A stretch of DNA of 64,000 bases from Sedimenticola selenatireducens DSM 17993 (GTDB taxonomy: Bacteria; Pseudomonadota; Gammaproteobacteria; Chromatiales; Chromatiaceae), in contig NZ_ATZE01000001.1 of assembly GCF_000428045.1 (NCBI RefSeq), positions 285,156 to 349,155 of the forward strand, given 5' to 3'. Below the pieces are notes generated by a model. It did not search any database. It was given only the letters and a program-made list of their open reading frames with translations, and had not been told where the DNA came from. Of this stretch, positions 1 through 7,175 are shown piece after piece. Both the position numbers and the translations under genes were made by a program. Position 1 is the first letter of the stretch; each line of letters opens with the position of its first letter.

Positions 1-385
1 AGTATGGGTGTTGCGGCGTACACAGCAGATGCTGGCTGATATGGAGTCGGCAAGGCATCTGGAACGTCTGCGGGATCCAGCTTCGGACGAGCAGTCACAA
101 CAGCCCGAATATGCACGCAATCCGGCACGTGCTATTAATCCCGATTATTTGGTGACAATAGCGATATGCACCCATCTGGGATGCGTTCCTTCTTTTCGTC
201 CTGAGCTGGCACCGGCCGATCTGGGTAGTGACTGGATCGGTGGTTATTTCTGTCCCTGTCATGGTTCACGATACGACTTGGCGGGAAGGGTGTTCAAGAG
301 CATGCCGGCCCCCTTGAATCTTGAGATACCCCCATACCGATATCTCGAAGACAGCCGTATCGAAATTGGTTCGGACAATGCATGA
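1..385 (+). CDS. petA: Rieske iron-sulfur subunit of cytochrome bc1, 5'-truncated by window
   Basis: C-terminal part of the Rieske [2Fe-2S] protein that carries electrons from ubiquinol to cytochrome c1 at the cytoplasmic membrane. The frame is open to the window edge: Val-Trp codons precede the GTG at nt 8, which is therefore probably internal. The N-terminal anchor lies outside the window. Cluster-binding boxes are visible as CTHLGC (nt 167-184) and CPCHGS (nt 251-268), and the end (EIPPYRYLEDSRIEIG) is typical of the family. The cytochrome b and c1 genes that normally follow petA are not downstream, so this copy is either orphan or has been separated from petBC. Family call is firm; completeness cannot be judged. 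Confidence 0.93.
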   Translation, partial: VWVLRRTQQMLADMESARHLERLRDPASDEQSQQPEYARNPARAINPDYLVTIAICTHLGCVPSFRPELAPADLGSDWIGGYFCPCHGSRYDLAGRVFKSMPAPLNLEIPPYRYLEDSRIEIGSDNA

Positions 386-631
386 AGCGACTGGGTTAGC
401 GGAGGTTGTTATGGGTTGTGCATTTGCACGGGTATGAGCCTGTCTGCAAATCAATCACTCTGCTGGATGCTGACCTCCATTGAATTGTATCGACGACGAG
501 GTGTCACCGGCAAATGGTTGACTAAATGTGGAAACGCGGTGGACGTAATCATCTGCCGGTACGTTCGTGAATTACGCCGGCGATATGTGGCGGCGTCCTA
601 AGTAGTCTTTTATCAAATGTGAGGACCCGTA
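386..631. other. intergenic, nothing recognised
   Basis: About 245 bases between the Rieske gene and the next small gene. A short open frame on the + strand gives a peptide without recognisable features. No cytochrome b start and no clear terminator were seen. Confidence 0.4.
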
Positions 632-817
632 ATGGAATGGTTAAGTGAAAACTGGTTGTTGGTACTGTTTGGTGGCGGAATGATTGCCATGCACCTGGGT
701 GGCCATCGCCATGGCGGCTCCGGGGAAGGTGGCGGTTGTTGCGGTGGCGGAGCAAAGAAGACCGAGGCGAGCGAGGCCAAGAAGGAGCTGCCTGCGAAAT
801 TGCCACCAGCGGAATAG
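632..817 (+). CDS. small Gly/His/Cys-rich membrane protein, DUF2933-like
   Basis: 61 residues. An N-terminal hydrophobic segment (about residues 8-22) is followed by a GGHRHGG stretch, a double cysteine (GGCCGGG) and a Lys/Glu-rich tail. The layout resembles the short DUF2933-type membrane proteins, whose function is not established. A GAGG ribosome-binding site lies just upstream of the ATG. The His/Cys cluster could bind metal, but that is inference. Confidence 0.6.
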   Translation: MEWLSENWLLVLFGGGMIAMHLGGHRHGGSGEGGGCCGGGAKKTEASEAKKELPAKLPPAE

Positions 818-921
818 TCACCTTCGTGATCTGAGGATCACTATCAAATAGAGAGCGGCAGATTCAAGTATTGTGCCATCAATGAAGGTGCCCCTGCACT
901 AGCCCAATGAGATAGCGCGCC

Positions 922-1764
922 ATGCTGACATATCCAAGTATAAATCATGAGGTGATCTCCCTCGGTCCGCTAAGCGTTCACTGGTACGGTATTATGTACC
1001 TGGTGGGCTTTACCGGCGGCTGGTGGCTGGCTCGCCGGCGCGCAGCGCTTCCCGAGTCAGGATGGTCCCGTCAGCAGGTGGATGACTTGCTATTTTATGT
1101 TGTGCTAGGTGTGATACTGGGTGGCCGAATCGGCTATGCCCTGTTCTACGGTATGGAGTATTTTTTAGCTGACCCCCTCTCCTTGTTCCGTATCTGGGAA
1201 GGGGGGATGTCGTTCCATGGAGGACTGCTGGGTGTATTGGTCGCGATGTGGTTCTATGCCCGGCGTCTGTCCCGCCCTTTTTTCCAATTGACGGATTTTC
1301 TGGCACCACTGATCCCGGTAGGCCTTGGTACCGGCCGTCTGGGTAACTTCATTAACGGCGAGCTATGGGGTGCGCCAGGTGATGTACCCTGGGCGATGAG
1401 AGTCTCCTGCGAACGTTTCTCCGCGCTCTGCCAGAGTAAGCTGCAACTCTCCCCGACTGCAGAGTTCACTCCACCGCTGCACCCCACTCAGTTGTACGAG
1501 TCGCTGCTGGAGGGCGCTGTGTTGTTCGCGCTGTTGTGGCTGTACTCTTCCCGGCCACGGCCGTTGATGGCGGTATCAGGACTGTTCCTGGTCGGCTACG
1601 GGATGTTCCGTTTCGGCGTGGAGTTCTTGCGTCTGCCCGATGCACATATTGGGTATCTCGCATTTGACTGGTTTACAATGGGGCAACTGCTCACACTGCC
1701 TATGCTGGCAGGTGGGTTGTTGCTGCTGTTCATGGCTTATCGCAATCCAGGATCGGTAAACTGA
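922..1764 (+). CDS. lgt: prolipoprotein diacylglyceryl transferase
   Basis: 280 residues, the usual Lgt length. The enzyme transfers diacylglycerol from phosphatidylglycerol to the lipobox cysteine of prolipoproteins in the inner membrane, the first step of lipoprotein maturation. Visible family hallmarks are the SVHWYGIMY start, the SFHGGLLG segment and the signature GRLGNFINGELWG, in a protein with about seven hydrophobic segments. Immediately downstream is a decayed thyA, the usual lgt neighbour in proteobacteria. Confidence 0.97.
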   Translation: MLTYPSINHEVISLGPLSVHWYGIMYLVGFTGGWWLARRRAALPESGWSRQQVDDLLFYVVLGVILGGRIGYALFYGMEYFLADPLSLFRIWEGGMSFHGGLLGVLVAMWFYARRLSRPFFQLTDFLAPLIPVGLGTGRLGNFINGELWGAPGDVPWAMRVSCERFSALCQSKLQLSPTAEFTPPLHPTQLYESLLEGAVLFALLWLYSSRPRPLMAVSGLFLVGYGMFRFGVEFLRLPDAHIGYLAFDWFTMGQLLTLPMLAGGLLLLFMAYRNPGSVN

Positions 1765-1765
1765 T

Positions 1766-1999
1766 ATGTACCAATTTCTTACGCTTTTGCGCCAGGTACA
1801 CGATCACTCACCCTGAAGAAAGACTGGACTGGTACCTGGCCTCTCAGCTTGTTCGGCATATCAGATGCGAATTGGTTTGGTCCAGGGCTTTCCTATGGTT
1901 ATTGCTAACAAAGTTCGTTTGCGCTCGATTATTCACGAACTGCTTTCCATGATGGATCCGGTAGAGATGCTGAATTTCAATTATAGGGAAGCAGCTTGA
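1766..1999 (+). pseudogene. thyA: thyA remnant (N-terminal part of thymidylate synthase)
   Basis: Directly after the lgt stop an ATG begins MYQFLTLLRQVHDHSP and is then stopped. Past a frame change, the 1873-1999 stretch reads MRIGLVQGFPMV, then LRSIIHELL, which matches the thymidylate synthase N-terminus (MRFDL-QGFPLVTTK, then LRSIIHELLWFL). The match ends at about nt 1955 and the frame stops at 1999. About 75 codons of a normal ~264-codon gene remain, with at least one stop and one frameshift. lgt-thyA is a conserved gene pair, which supports the call. If real, dTMP synthesis must rely on another thyA or thyX elsewhere. Confidence 0.8.
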
Positions 2000-2102
2000 G
2001 AGCGTACGTTCGATTTATTCCACCTTACGGGCAGATAGTTGGAATCGGTCTATCTTAATTAAGCAAGGAATTAATCCTTCTAATCTGTTAGGCGATAATA
2101 GA

Positions 2103-2825
2103 GTGTATGAAATTTTAACAATTGTGATACTTACCGTGGCCGCTGGAATCTGTATTCCCTTAGGTGGACTAATAGCCAGTTTCGAGCGTTTTCATCCCAA
2201 TTGGCTCGAGTTGGAATTCAGACATTTTATAATTGCGTTTGGTGGCGGCATTCTTTTAGGCGCTGTTGCTATAGTGCTGGTTCCTGAGGGTGTGTCCGGC
2301 ATGAATGGTTCAGCGGTTGCCATTCTTATCATATTGGCAGGTGGGTTCACGTTTTTTCTTATTGAACGAGCTTTGGGATTACGGCGCCGAGAAACGCCAC
2401 AACTAATGGGCATGTTGTTGGACTATGTGCCTGAGGCCATCGCTTTGGGTGGTTTAGTGGCCTCAAGTTCTCCCATTGCTCCATTATTAGCTTTACTTAT
2501 AAGTCTGCAAAATCTTCCCGAGGGCTTTAATTCCTATAGAGAAATTATTTGTACTAAAGAATGCAGTCCAAAGAAGACTCTGTTTTTCATGAGCAAGTTG
2601 GTAATAATCGGACCGATTGCAGGCCTCATTGGGTATTACTTTCTTTCAGAATATCAAGCTGTATTGTCAGCGATAATGTTATTTGCATCAGGTGGCATTC
2701 TCTATCTTATTTTTCAGGATATCGCGCCTCAATCACGACTAAATAAGCATTGGATGCCACCTCTTGGTGCTGTTGTAGGATTTTGCGTTGCTTTGTTCAG
2801 TAAAATGATGGTTATAAATGCCTAA
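2103..2825 (+). CDS. ZIP-family metal transporter-like membrane protein
   Basis: 240 residues with about seven to eight hydrophobic segments. Paired transmembrane motifs of the ZIP type are seen as DYVPEAIALGG (about residue 107) and LQNLPEGFNSY (about residue 137), in the positions of the ZIP helix 4 and 5 metal-binding helices. The usual H of HNxPEG is replaced by Q. ZIP proteins move divalent cations such as Zn or Fe into the cytoplasm. The most likely start is a GTG at 2103. Base composition is AT-richer than the neighbours, which hints at separate ancestry. Substrate unknown. Confidence 0.75.
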   Translation: MYEILTIVILTVAAGICIPLGGLIASFERFHPNWLELEFRHFIIAFGGGILLGAVAIVLVPEGVSGMNGSAVAILIILAGGFTFFLIERALGLRRRETPQLMGMLLDYVPEAIALGGLVASSSPIAPLLALLISLQNLPEGFNSYREIICTKECSPKKTLFFMSKLVIIGPIAGLIGYYFLSEYQAVLSAIMLFASGGILYLIFQDIAPQSRLNKHWMPPLGAVVGFCVALFSKMMVINA

Positions 2826-2990
2826 CTTGGGTGTACAAAAAGTTTGATCGCGTCAGCCTGTCCTGGTTTATGTGGAGAGCCATTGTGTGGCTAGAATGGG
2901 AGGAATCAGCGAGCAATTGATCTAGGCTCTATTTCTCAAGGGATACGGGCGTTCAAACTGTACCGAATATCTTTATTGAGTGACTGGAAT

Positions 2991-3917
2991 ATGACTTCTG
3001 AGGAGCGTGAATTGACTAAGGACAAGAGTGCAATTCAAACACAACAATCGGTCGAAGAAGTATTTGAATACATTATTAGAACCGACCTGGATTACATAAA
3101 TAAATGGGCTCCTGTGGCCTTTTCAGGAAAGGATACCGAAGGTGTGCACCAAATGCGTGTGGGTCTTCGGCGCATGCGATCAGCTTTGACCCTGTTTACT
3201 CCGGCCATACCGCGCAAGAATACGAAAAAACTGGCGGGAGAGATGCGCTGGGCTGCAAGGCAACTCGATCGCGCCAGAGATCTGGATGTCTACATCGCGG
3301 ACAATCTCTCGTCTAAAAAAGCCACGAAGGATAAACAGACAAAGAAATTAAGGAATGTTGCACTTAGGCACCGGCAAAAAGAATACAAAAAGGTCAGAGG
3401 TTTTCTTAGAGGTCAGCGTTTTCGTGCATTCAACGACAAACTCATTCGCTGGCTGAACAAGAAGGGATGGCGGCAAGGTCTTTCCAAGGCGGAAAAAAAT
3501 GATCTATCCTGTGAGATTACCTATTTTGCTAATCTGGTATTGGATGATCATCGTTGCAAAGTGTTGGGTACCGGAAGAGATATCCGACGAATGGATGATG
3601 AAGATCTCCACCGATTGCGGATTGAATGCAAGAAACTACGCTATGCCACCGAATTCTTTGCGCCTCTTTATGGAACAAAGATGACCGCCTTTTCGAAAAA
3701 ACTCAAACAACTCCAAGATGTATTGGGGGTGCTTCATGACTGCTATGTCATGGGAGGACTGCAAAGCAGTCTGCTTAAAGGAAAAAGATCCAAAAAACTT
3801 GTTGTGGTTGCCAACAATCTGATGCATCAACGTAACAAATCCGCATCGGATCTTAGGGAGGTACTAATCGGAACCTGGGAGAATTATAGAACGGCCAAAC
3901 TACCCTGGTTGGATTAA
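2991..3917 (+). CDS. CHAD domain protein
   Basis: About 308 residues, nearly all one CHAD domain: conserved VHQMRVGLRRMRSAL (about residue 57), RDLDVYIADN and a second HRLRIECKKLRYATEFF repeat with conserved His, Arg and Lys. CHAD domains bind inorganic polyphosphate and locate to polyphosphate granules. ATG at 2991 is preferred; an in-frame TTG at 2976 would add five residues. No CYTH domain is attached. A second, larger CHAD gene lies at 52741-54339. AT-rich compared with the core genome. Confidence 0.88.
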   Translation: MTSEERELTKDKSAIQTQQSVEEVFEYIIRTDLDYINKWAPVAFSGKDTEGVHQMRVGLRRMRSALTLFTPAIPRKNTKKLAGEMRWAARQLDRARDLDVYIADNLSSKKATKDKQTKKLRNVALRHRQKEYKKVRGFLRGQRFRAFNDKLIRWLNKKGWRQGLSKAEKNDLSCEITYFANLVLDDHRCKVLGTGRDIRRMDDEDLHRLRIECKKLRYATEFFAPLYGTKMTAFSKKLKQLQDVLGVLHDCYVMGGLQSSLLKGKRSKKLVVVANNLMHQRNKSASDLREVLIGTWENYRTAKLPWLD

Positions 3918-4075
3918 TGATTATCAGCTTCGATAATTTGCCATCATGGTCCAACTTCAGGGTTGAATTGCGAACACGTGATTACACCGTGTTCTGTGAT
4001 CTCTTTGGGTTATGGACGTAACTTCTTGTCTCTAAATATCGTAAATGACATTCGGAATGTAACGGGTGACAAACA

Positions 4076-4975
4076 ATGCATGCAAGATACCTCATCGGAT
4101 TACTTTTTCTGTTTATTCTGGCACCGTTGCGGGCAGCCATTCCCCTGGTGGATGCCGACTGGTTGTTGGCCAATCTGAATAAACCGAACTTGGTGGTGCT
4201 GGATCTTCAACCCAAATCGATCTACCAAAGATTTCATGTTCCCGGAGCCGTCAATAGCGACTATAAAGACTGGCGCAAACCAGATGCCGGAAAGATCCCG
4301 GGGATGATTCCTCCGGTCAGCGCGCTTGAACAGTTGATCGGTAGTCTTGGGATAGACAATAACACACATGTGTTATTGGTGATCACCGGGCGTAGCGCGA
4401 GCGAGATGGCTTCGGCCACGCGAGTTTACTGGACCTTCAAGGTTTTGGGTCACGACGAAGTCTCAATACTCGATGGCGGCCTGATCGCGTATGCCGAAAC
4501 GAAAAAAAGACCCATTGAGAACCAACTCAACATACCGAGCCGGAAAACCTTCAAGGCCAATCCCAGGCCCGACTATCTGGTCAACGCCGATCAAGTCAAA
4601 AGTGTGTTGGACACGGACATCAGCCTTGTCGACAGCCGTAGCAGTGCCGAATACATGGGCCTGCTGCACGGTGGTGACAAGGAGCGTCCCGGAACAATAC
4701 CTGATTCGGTAAACCTGCCTTATGACTGGCTCACAGTGAATAGCGGTGCTCGATTTCATACTATCGACAACCTGAAGCGCATCTATGAATTTGTTGGTGT
4801 GCCGCTAGAGGGTGATCAGATTTCCTTTTGCCATACAGGCCATCGTACTGCGCTCTCCTGGTTCGTCTCGCACGAGTTGCTGGGTAATAAGAGTGCCCGT
4901 CTGTACGACGGCTCTATGGCCGAGTGGGCTGTCGATCCATCTCTACCAATGGAGCAAAAGATCAAACTTGATTGA
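4076..4975 (+). CDS. secreted rhodanese-type sulfurtransferase
   Basis: 299 residues with a clear signal peptide (hydrophobic core about residues 5-17, cleavage near LRAA), so periplasmic. Two rhodanese folds: an N-terminal one (about 25-150) without a catalytic Cys and a C-terminal one (about 165-295) with the active loop CHTGHRT, Cys252. Rhodaneses move sulfane sulfur from donors such as thiosulfate to thiols. In a sulfur oxidiser a periplasmic enzyme fits handling of thiosulfate or polysulfide, but the substrate is inference. Confidence 0.88.
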   Translation: MHARYLIGLLFLFILAPLRAAIPLVDADWLLANLNKPNLVVLDLQPKSIYQRFHVPGAVNSDYKDWRKPDAGKIPGMIPPVSALEQLIGSLGIDNNTHVLLVITGRSASEMASATRVYWTFKVLGHDEVSILDGGLIAYAETKKRPIENQLNIPSRKTFKANPRPDYLVNADQVKSVLDTDISLVDSRSSAEYMGLLHGGDKERPGTIPDSVNLPYDWLTVNSGARFHTIDNLKRIYEFVGVPLEGDQISFCHTGHRTALSWFVSHELLGNKSARLYDGSMAEWAVDPSLPMEQKIKLD

Positions 4976-5235
4976 TGTTGAAGCATGAATTCTGGGCTTC
5001 CGATCTCCGATAGAACGCTTTAACGCAGTGTTGCGCTGATCGGTTGAAGTCGCAACGCATGCTGGCCTTCACTGGAGAAGCGATTAACCGTTGCAAATAC
5101 TATCTGAGAGGAGTTCAAAGTCGATGCATTCGGATAAGTGGATGAAAGGGGATGCAGTTACGCGGTTGAACCTGCATCCCCAATGTCTCTGGACTAGTTT
5201 GAAGTGTAGTGTCGTTTTCTTCACTGAAACTTTTG
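4976..5235. other. intergenic, no gene seen
   Basis: About 260 bases with no convincing coding frame. Contains a short inverted repeat around GTTGCG/CGCAAC (about 5031-5058), possibly the transcript end of the rhodanese gene, but without a T tract. Confidence 0.3.
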
Positions 5236-5337
5236 CTACCTGTGCAATGCCTGCCCGGTAGAAAACTCATCCGGTGTCACATCTCCATCACGATCAAGAT
5301 CGATTTCTGAAAACTGGATCAGAGGAAAATGGACGTA
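5236..5337 (-). pseudogene. remnant of an EF-hand protein (3' end only)
   Basis: Read on the minus strand, 5310 to 5236 encodes EIDLDRDGDVTPDEF and FSTGQALHR, then TAG. The twelve-residue loop is a perfect EF-hand calcium site (D at 1, 3 and 5, G at 6, hydrophobic at 8, E at 12). A TGA at 5338-5340 closes the frame about nine codons upstream of the conserved part, and the rest of the gene is absent. The fragment abuts a truncated PepSY gene on the other strand, so a deletion or rearrangement probably joined two gene ends here. Confidence 0.65.
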
Positions 5338-5477
5338 TCATTGAGGTTGAGCGAGAAAGAGAGCGAGAAAGAGAGCGAGGACGAGACCCCTACGAAATCA
5401 AACTTGTCGGTTCCGATGGCCGTGTACGTGAGATCAAGGTCGATGTGGAAAGCGGAGAGGTGATCGATCGCGATTAG
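5274..5477 (+). CDS. truncated PepSY-domain protein
   Basis: 67 codons from a GTG. The last half is the C-terminal strand pair of a PepSY domain (YEIKLVGSDGRVREIKVD, then ESGEVI). The first ~16 codons are antisense to the EF-hand remnant and carry no signal peptide, whereas PepSY proteins are normally secreted and about 100 residues long. The gene therefore looks 5'-truncated and may not be expressed. An Arg/Glu run (ERERERERERGR) comes from a 12-bp repeat. It lies 22 nt upstream of a DUF4405 membrane protein; PepSY and DUF4405 often co-occur. Confidence 0.55.
   Translation: MSHLHHDQDRFLKTGSEENGRIIEVERERERERERGRDPYEIKLVGSDGRVREIKVDVESGEVIDRD
5349..5380 (+). repeat. 12-bp tandem repeat within PepSY frame
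   Basis: GAGCGAGAAAGA occurs twice in full and once in part. Being a multiple of three, it expands a charged Glu-Arg run without shifting the frame. Confidence 0.85.
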
Positions 5478-5502
5478 CAGCCAGCAAAAAAGGGAAGTAG
5501 TG

Positions 5503-5853
5503 ATGATAAAAAACAAGCAATCACTTCGGTCGCTGATCGCCTTTCTGGTGACCTGGGCTTTTGTAGTGCTCACGGTCACCGGGATTATCCTCTATATCAT
5601 ACCCCACGGGCGTATCGCTTACTGGACCCATTGGTCCCTTGCCGGACTCGGAAAGGAGCAGTGGGGTTGGGTCCATATGATGTTCGGCGGGATCTTTATC
5701 GTCACCGGTGCACTGCATCTCTACTACAATTGGAAACCTTTCAAAAAGTATCTGGCCGAACGGGTCAGAGGAAAGTTGAACCTGAGCCATGAACTGGTGG
5801 CTTCACTTCTGCTCACGGATAACTCCGGTCCTGCAGTTGAGCTACGGGAATGA
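5503..5853 (+). CDS. DUF4405-type cytochrome b-like membrane protein, probably 3'-shortened
   Basis: 116 residues from ATG 5503 (AGGGA box 7 nt upstream; an in-frame GTG lies at 5500). Two clear transmembrane helices (about 11-33 and 57-76) carry histidines (THWSLAG, WVHMMFGG, ALHLYYNW) of the kind that could bind haem b. The third hydrophobic stretch SHELVASLLLT breaks off into an unrelated tail (DNSGPAVELRE). In relatives this helix continues and is followed by a soluble extension, so the 3' end is probably lost. Role unknown; possible electron transfer at the membrane. Confidence 0.6.
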   Translation: MIKNKQSLRSLIAFLVTWAFVVLTVTGIILYIIPHGRIAYWTHWSLAGLGKEQWGWVHMMFGGIFIVTGALHLYYNWKPFKKYLAERVRGKLNLSHELVASLLLTDNSGPAVELRE

Positions 5854-5892
5854 CTGTTTCAATTACACAGGACATTGATTGAGGAGGTAGCA

Positions 5893-5937
5893 ATGCCTAG
5901 AATCAGGTCCTGTCCTGGTTTAGGGCTCAGCACCTAA
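5893..5937 (+). pseudogene. beheaded gene start: strong SD followed by a 14-codon frame
   Basis: A GAGGAGGT Shine-Dalgarno lies 4 nt before ATG 5893, but the frame ends after 14 codons. The next bases run into the 3' end of the oppositely oriented ankyrin gene. This looks like the retained start of a lost gene downstream of the DUF4405 gene. Confidence 0.4.
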
Positions 5938-6573
5938 GATACGCAGGATACGCACCAGTTCCCAGTTGCCCTTCTCTAGCGCCAAGGTTAGTGCGGTTGC
6001 ACCGGACTTGTCCCGGGCATTCATGTTCGCATCTGCTTCGGCCAGCAGTTTGACGATAGCTGTATGGCCATTTTCTGCGGCATACATCAGGGCTGTCTGG
6101 CCATACTTGTCAGCCACATTCTGGTCGGCTCCGACGAGCAGCAATTGATCAGCCAACCGTGGGTAGTCGTAGCGCGAGGCAATCATCAGGGCATTCCATC
6201 CGGCGCGGGTGCGTGCAGTGATATCGGCACCATGTTCCAGCAGCAGGGCGGCTATGGCAGCGTGGCCGTTCTCCGCAGCAAAGGTCAGTGCCGTGCATCC
6301 AGCCAAGGTGCGCATGTTTACATCGGCACCATGTTCCAGCAGAAGCGTTACTGTCTCCATGCTGTCGGCCTCGACGGCTAGCATCAGTGCGGTTTTACCA
6401 AACTGGTTCTGGGCATCGACTTCGACGCCGCTGCTGAGAAACTCGCGAACGCTGACTGTGTCACCTACTGCTGCGAAATTTCGAAATTCCCTCTCAGGCG
6501 TAACCTCAGCCGCCAGGATTAACTCGGCGAACATTAATGCCGCCACGAAGACTATTGAGGCAAACTTAGACAT
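5920..6573 (-). CDS. exported ankyrin-repeat protein
   Basis: 217 residues. A signal peptide (about residues 1-21, ending LAA) precedes about five ankyrin repeats of ~33 residues each with the G-TALM-AAENGH pattern and LLLEHGAD turns. Ankyrin repeats are protein-binding scaffolds; the partner here is unknown and periplasmic location is inferred from the signal. Stands alone, facing a decayed region on both sides. No catalytic domain. Confidence 0.88.
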   Translation of the reverse strand: MSKFASIVFVAALMFAELILAAEVTPEREFRNFAAVGDTVSVREFLSSGVEVDAQNQFGKTALMLAVEADSMETVTLLLEHGADVNMRTLAGCTALTFAAENGHAAIAALLLEHGADITARTRAGWNALMIASRYDYPRLADQLLLVGADQNVADKYGQTALMYAAENGHTAIVKLLAEADANMNARDKSGATALTLALEKGNWELVRILRILGAEP

Positions 6574-7119
6574 GGTCCTTCAGAAAAAAAATTAGAGATT
6601 TATAATATACTAATTATGTGCATTTTTAATTACTATTGTCTTAAGAGTTCTTTTTGACACAGATAAGGAGAGGTACTCAGATCCTTTTTTCTTCGAAAAC
6701 AGCCCAATCACTCCGCCTCCCCCCAACAAGGCCGACCAGGAGCATTGTTCAGGGTGTTGATTTGTGCTGAACATTTATCCATAGAGCTGGTTATCTGCAT
6801 TGACCGGTGACCCATAGTCTCGAGAGAAAAAGTTCAATACTTTAAGCAGTTTATAAGAACAGGGTAGGTCACTAGAAACTGTAAATCCCGGGTCAATACT
6901 CAGCGCAAACCAACAATTGAATGAAAGATGGTTGAGCAATGGACTAAAATTCCACTGCTCAACAAGCACGGATGCATATGCATGGCGAATTGATAGCCAC
7001 ATTGCTGCGGGACTTTTGCGGGGATGAGTCCAGCACAGTACTGCTTGGTTATGCGAAGTCTTGCAACGGACGTCCGGTAAGTTGTTGATAAATAAATAGT
7101 AAAGAATCGGTATTGCCGC
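6574..7119. other. long intergenic stretch, no gene recognised
   Basis: About 545 bases, AT-rich near 6590-6660 (likely the ankyrin gene promoter, minus strand). No frame with family resemblance was found. It ends in a partial tRNA-Lys, which suggests old insertions and deletions. Confidence 0.4.
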
Positions 7120-7164
7120 TTTTTAATCCATTGGTCGAAGGTTCGAATCCTTCACGGCCCACCA
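7120..7164 (+). pseudogene. 3' half of tRNA-Lys (TTT)
   Basis: The sequence TTTTAATCC begins at the anticodon loop and is followed by the variable region GGTCG, a perfect T arm (GAAGG-TTCGAAT-CCTTC), acceptor strand ACGGCCC, discriminator A and CCA. It corresponds to the 3' half of a gammaproteobacterial tRNA-Lys. The expected 5' half (GGGCCGT acceptor, D arm) is absent; the bases upstream do not pair. Such 3' halves typically remain at attachment sites of elements that integrate in tRNA genes. Confidence 0.8.
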
Positions 7165-7175
7165 TTGTTTATCGG

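Noticed and set aside
416..601. 61-codon frame between petA and the small membrane gene
   Set aside because: No ribosome-binding site and no recognisable family; probably chance.
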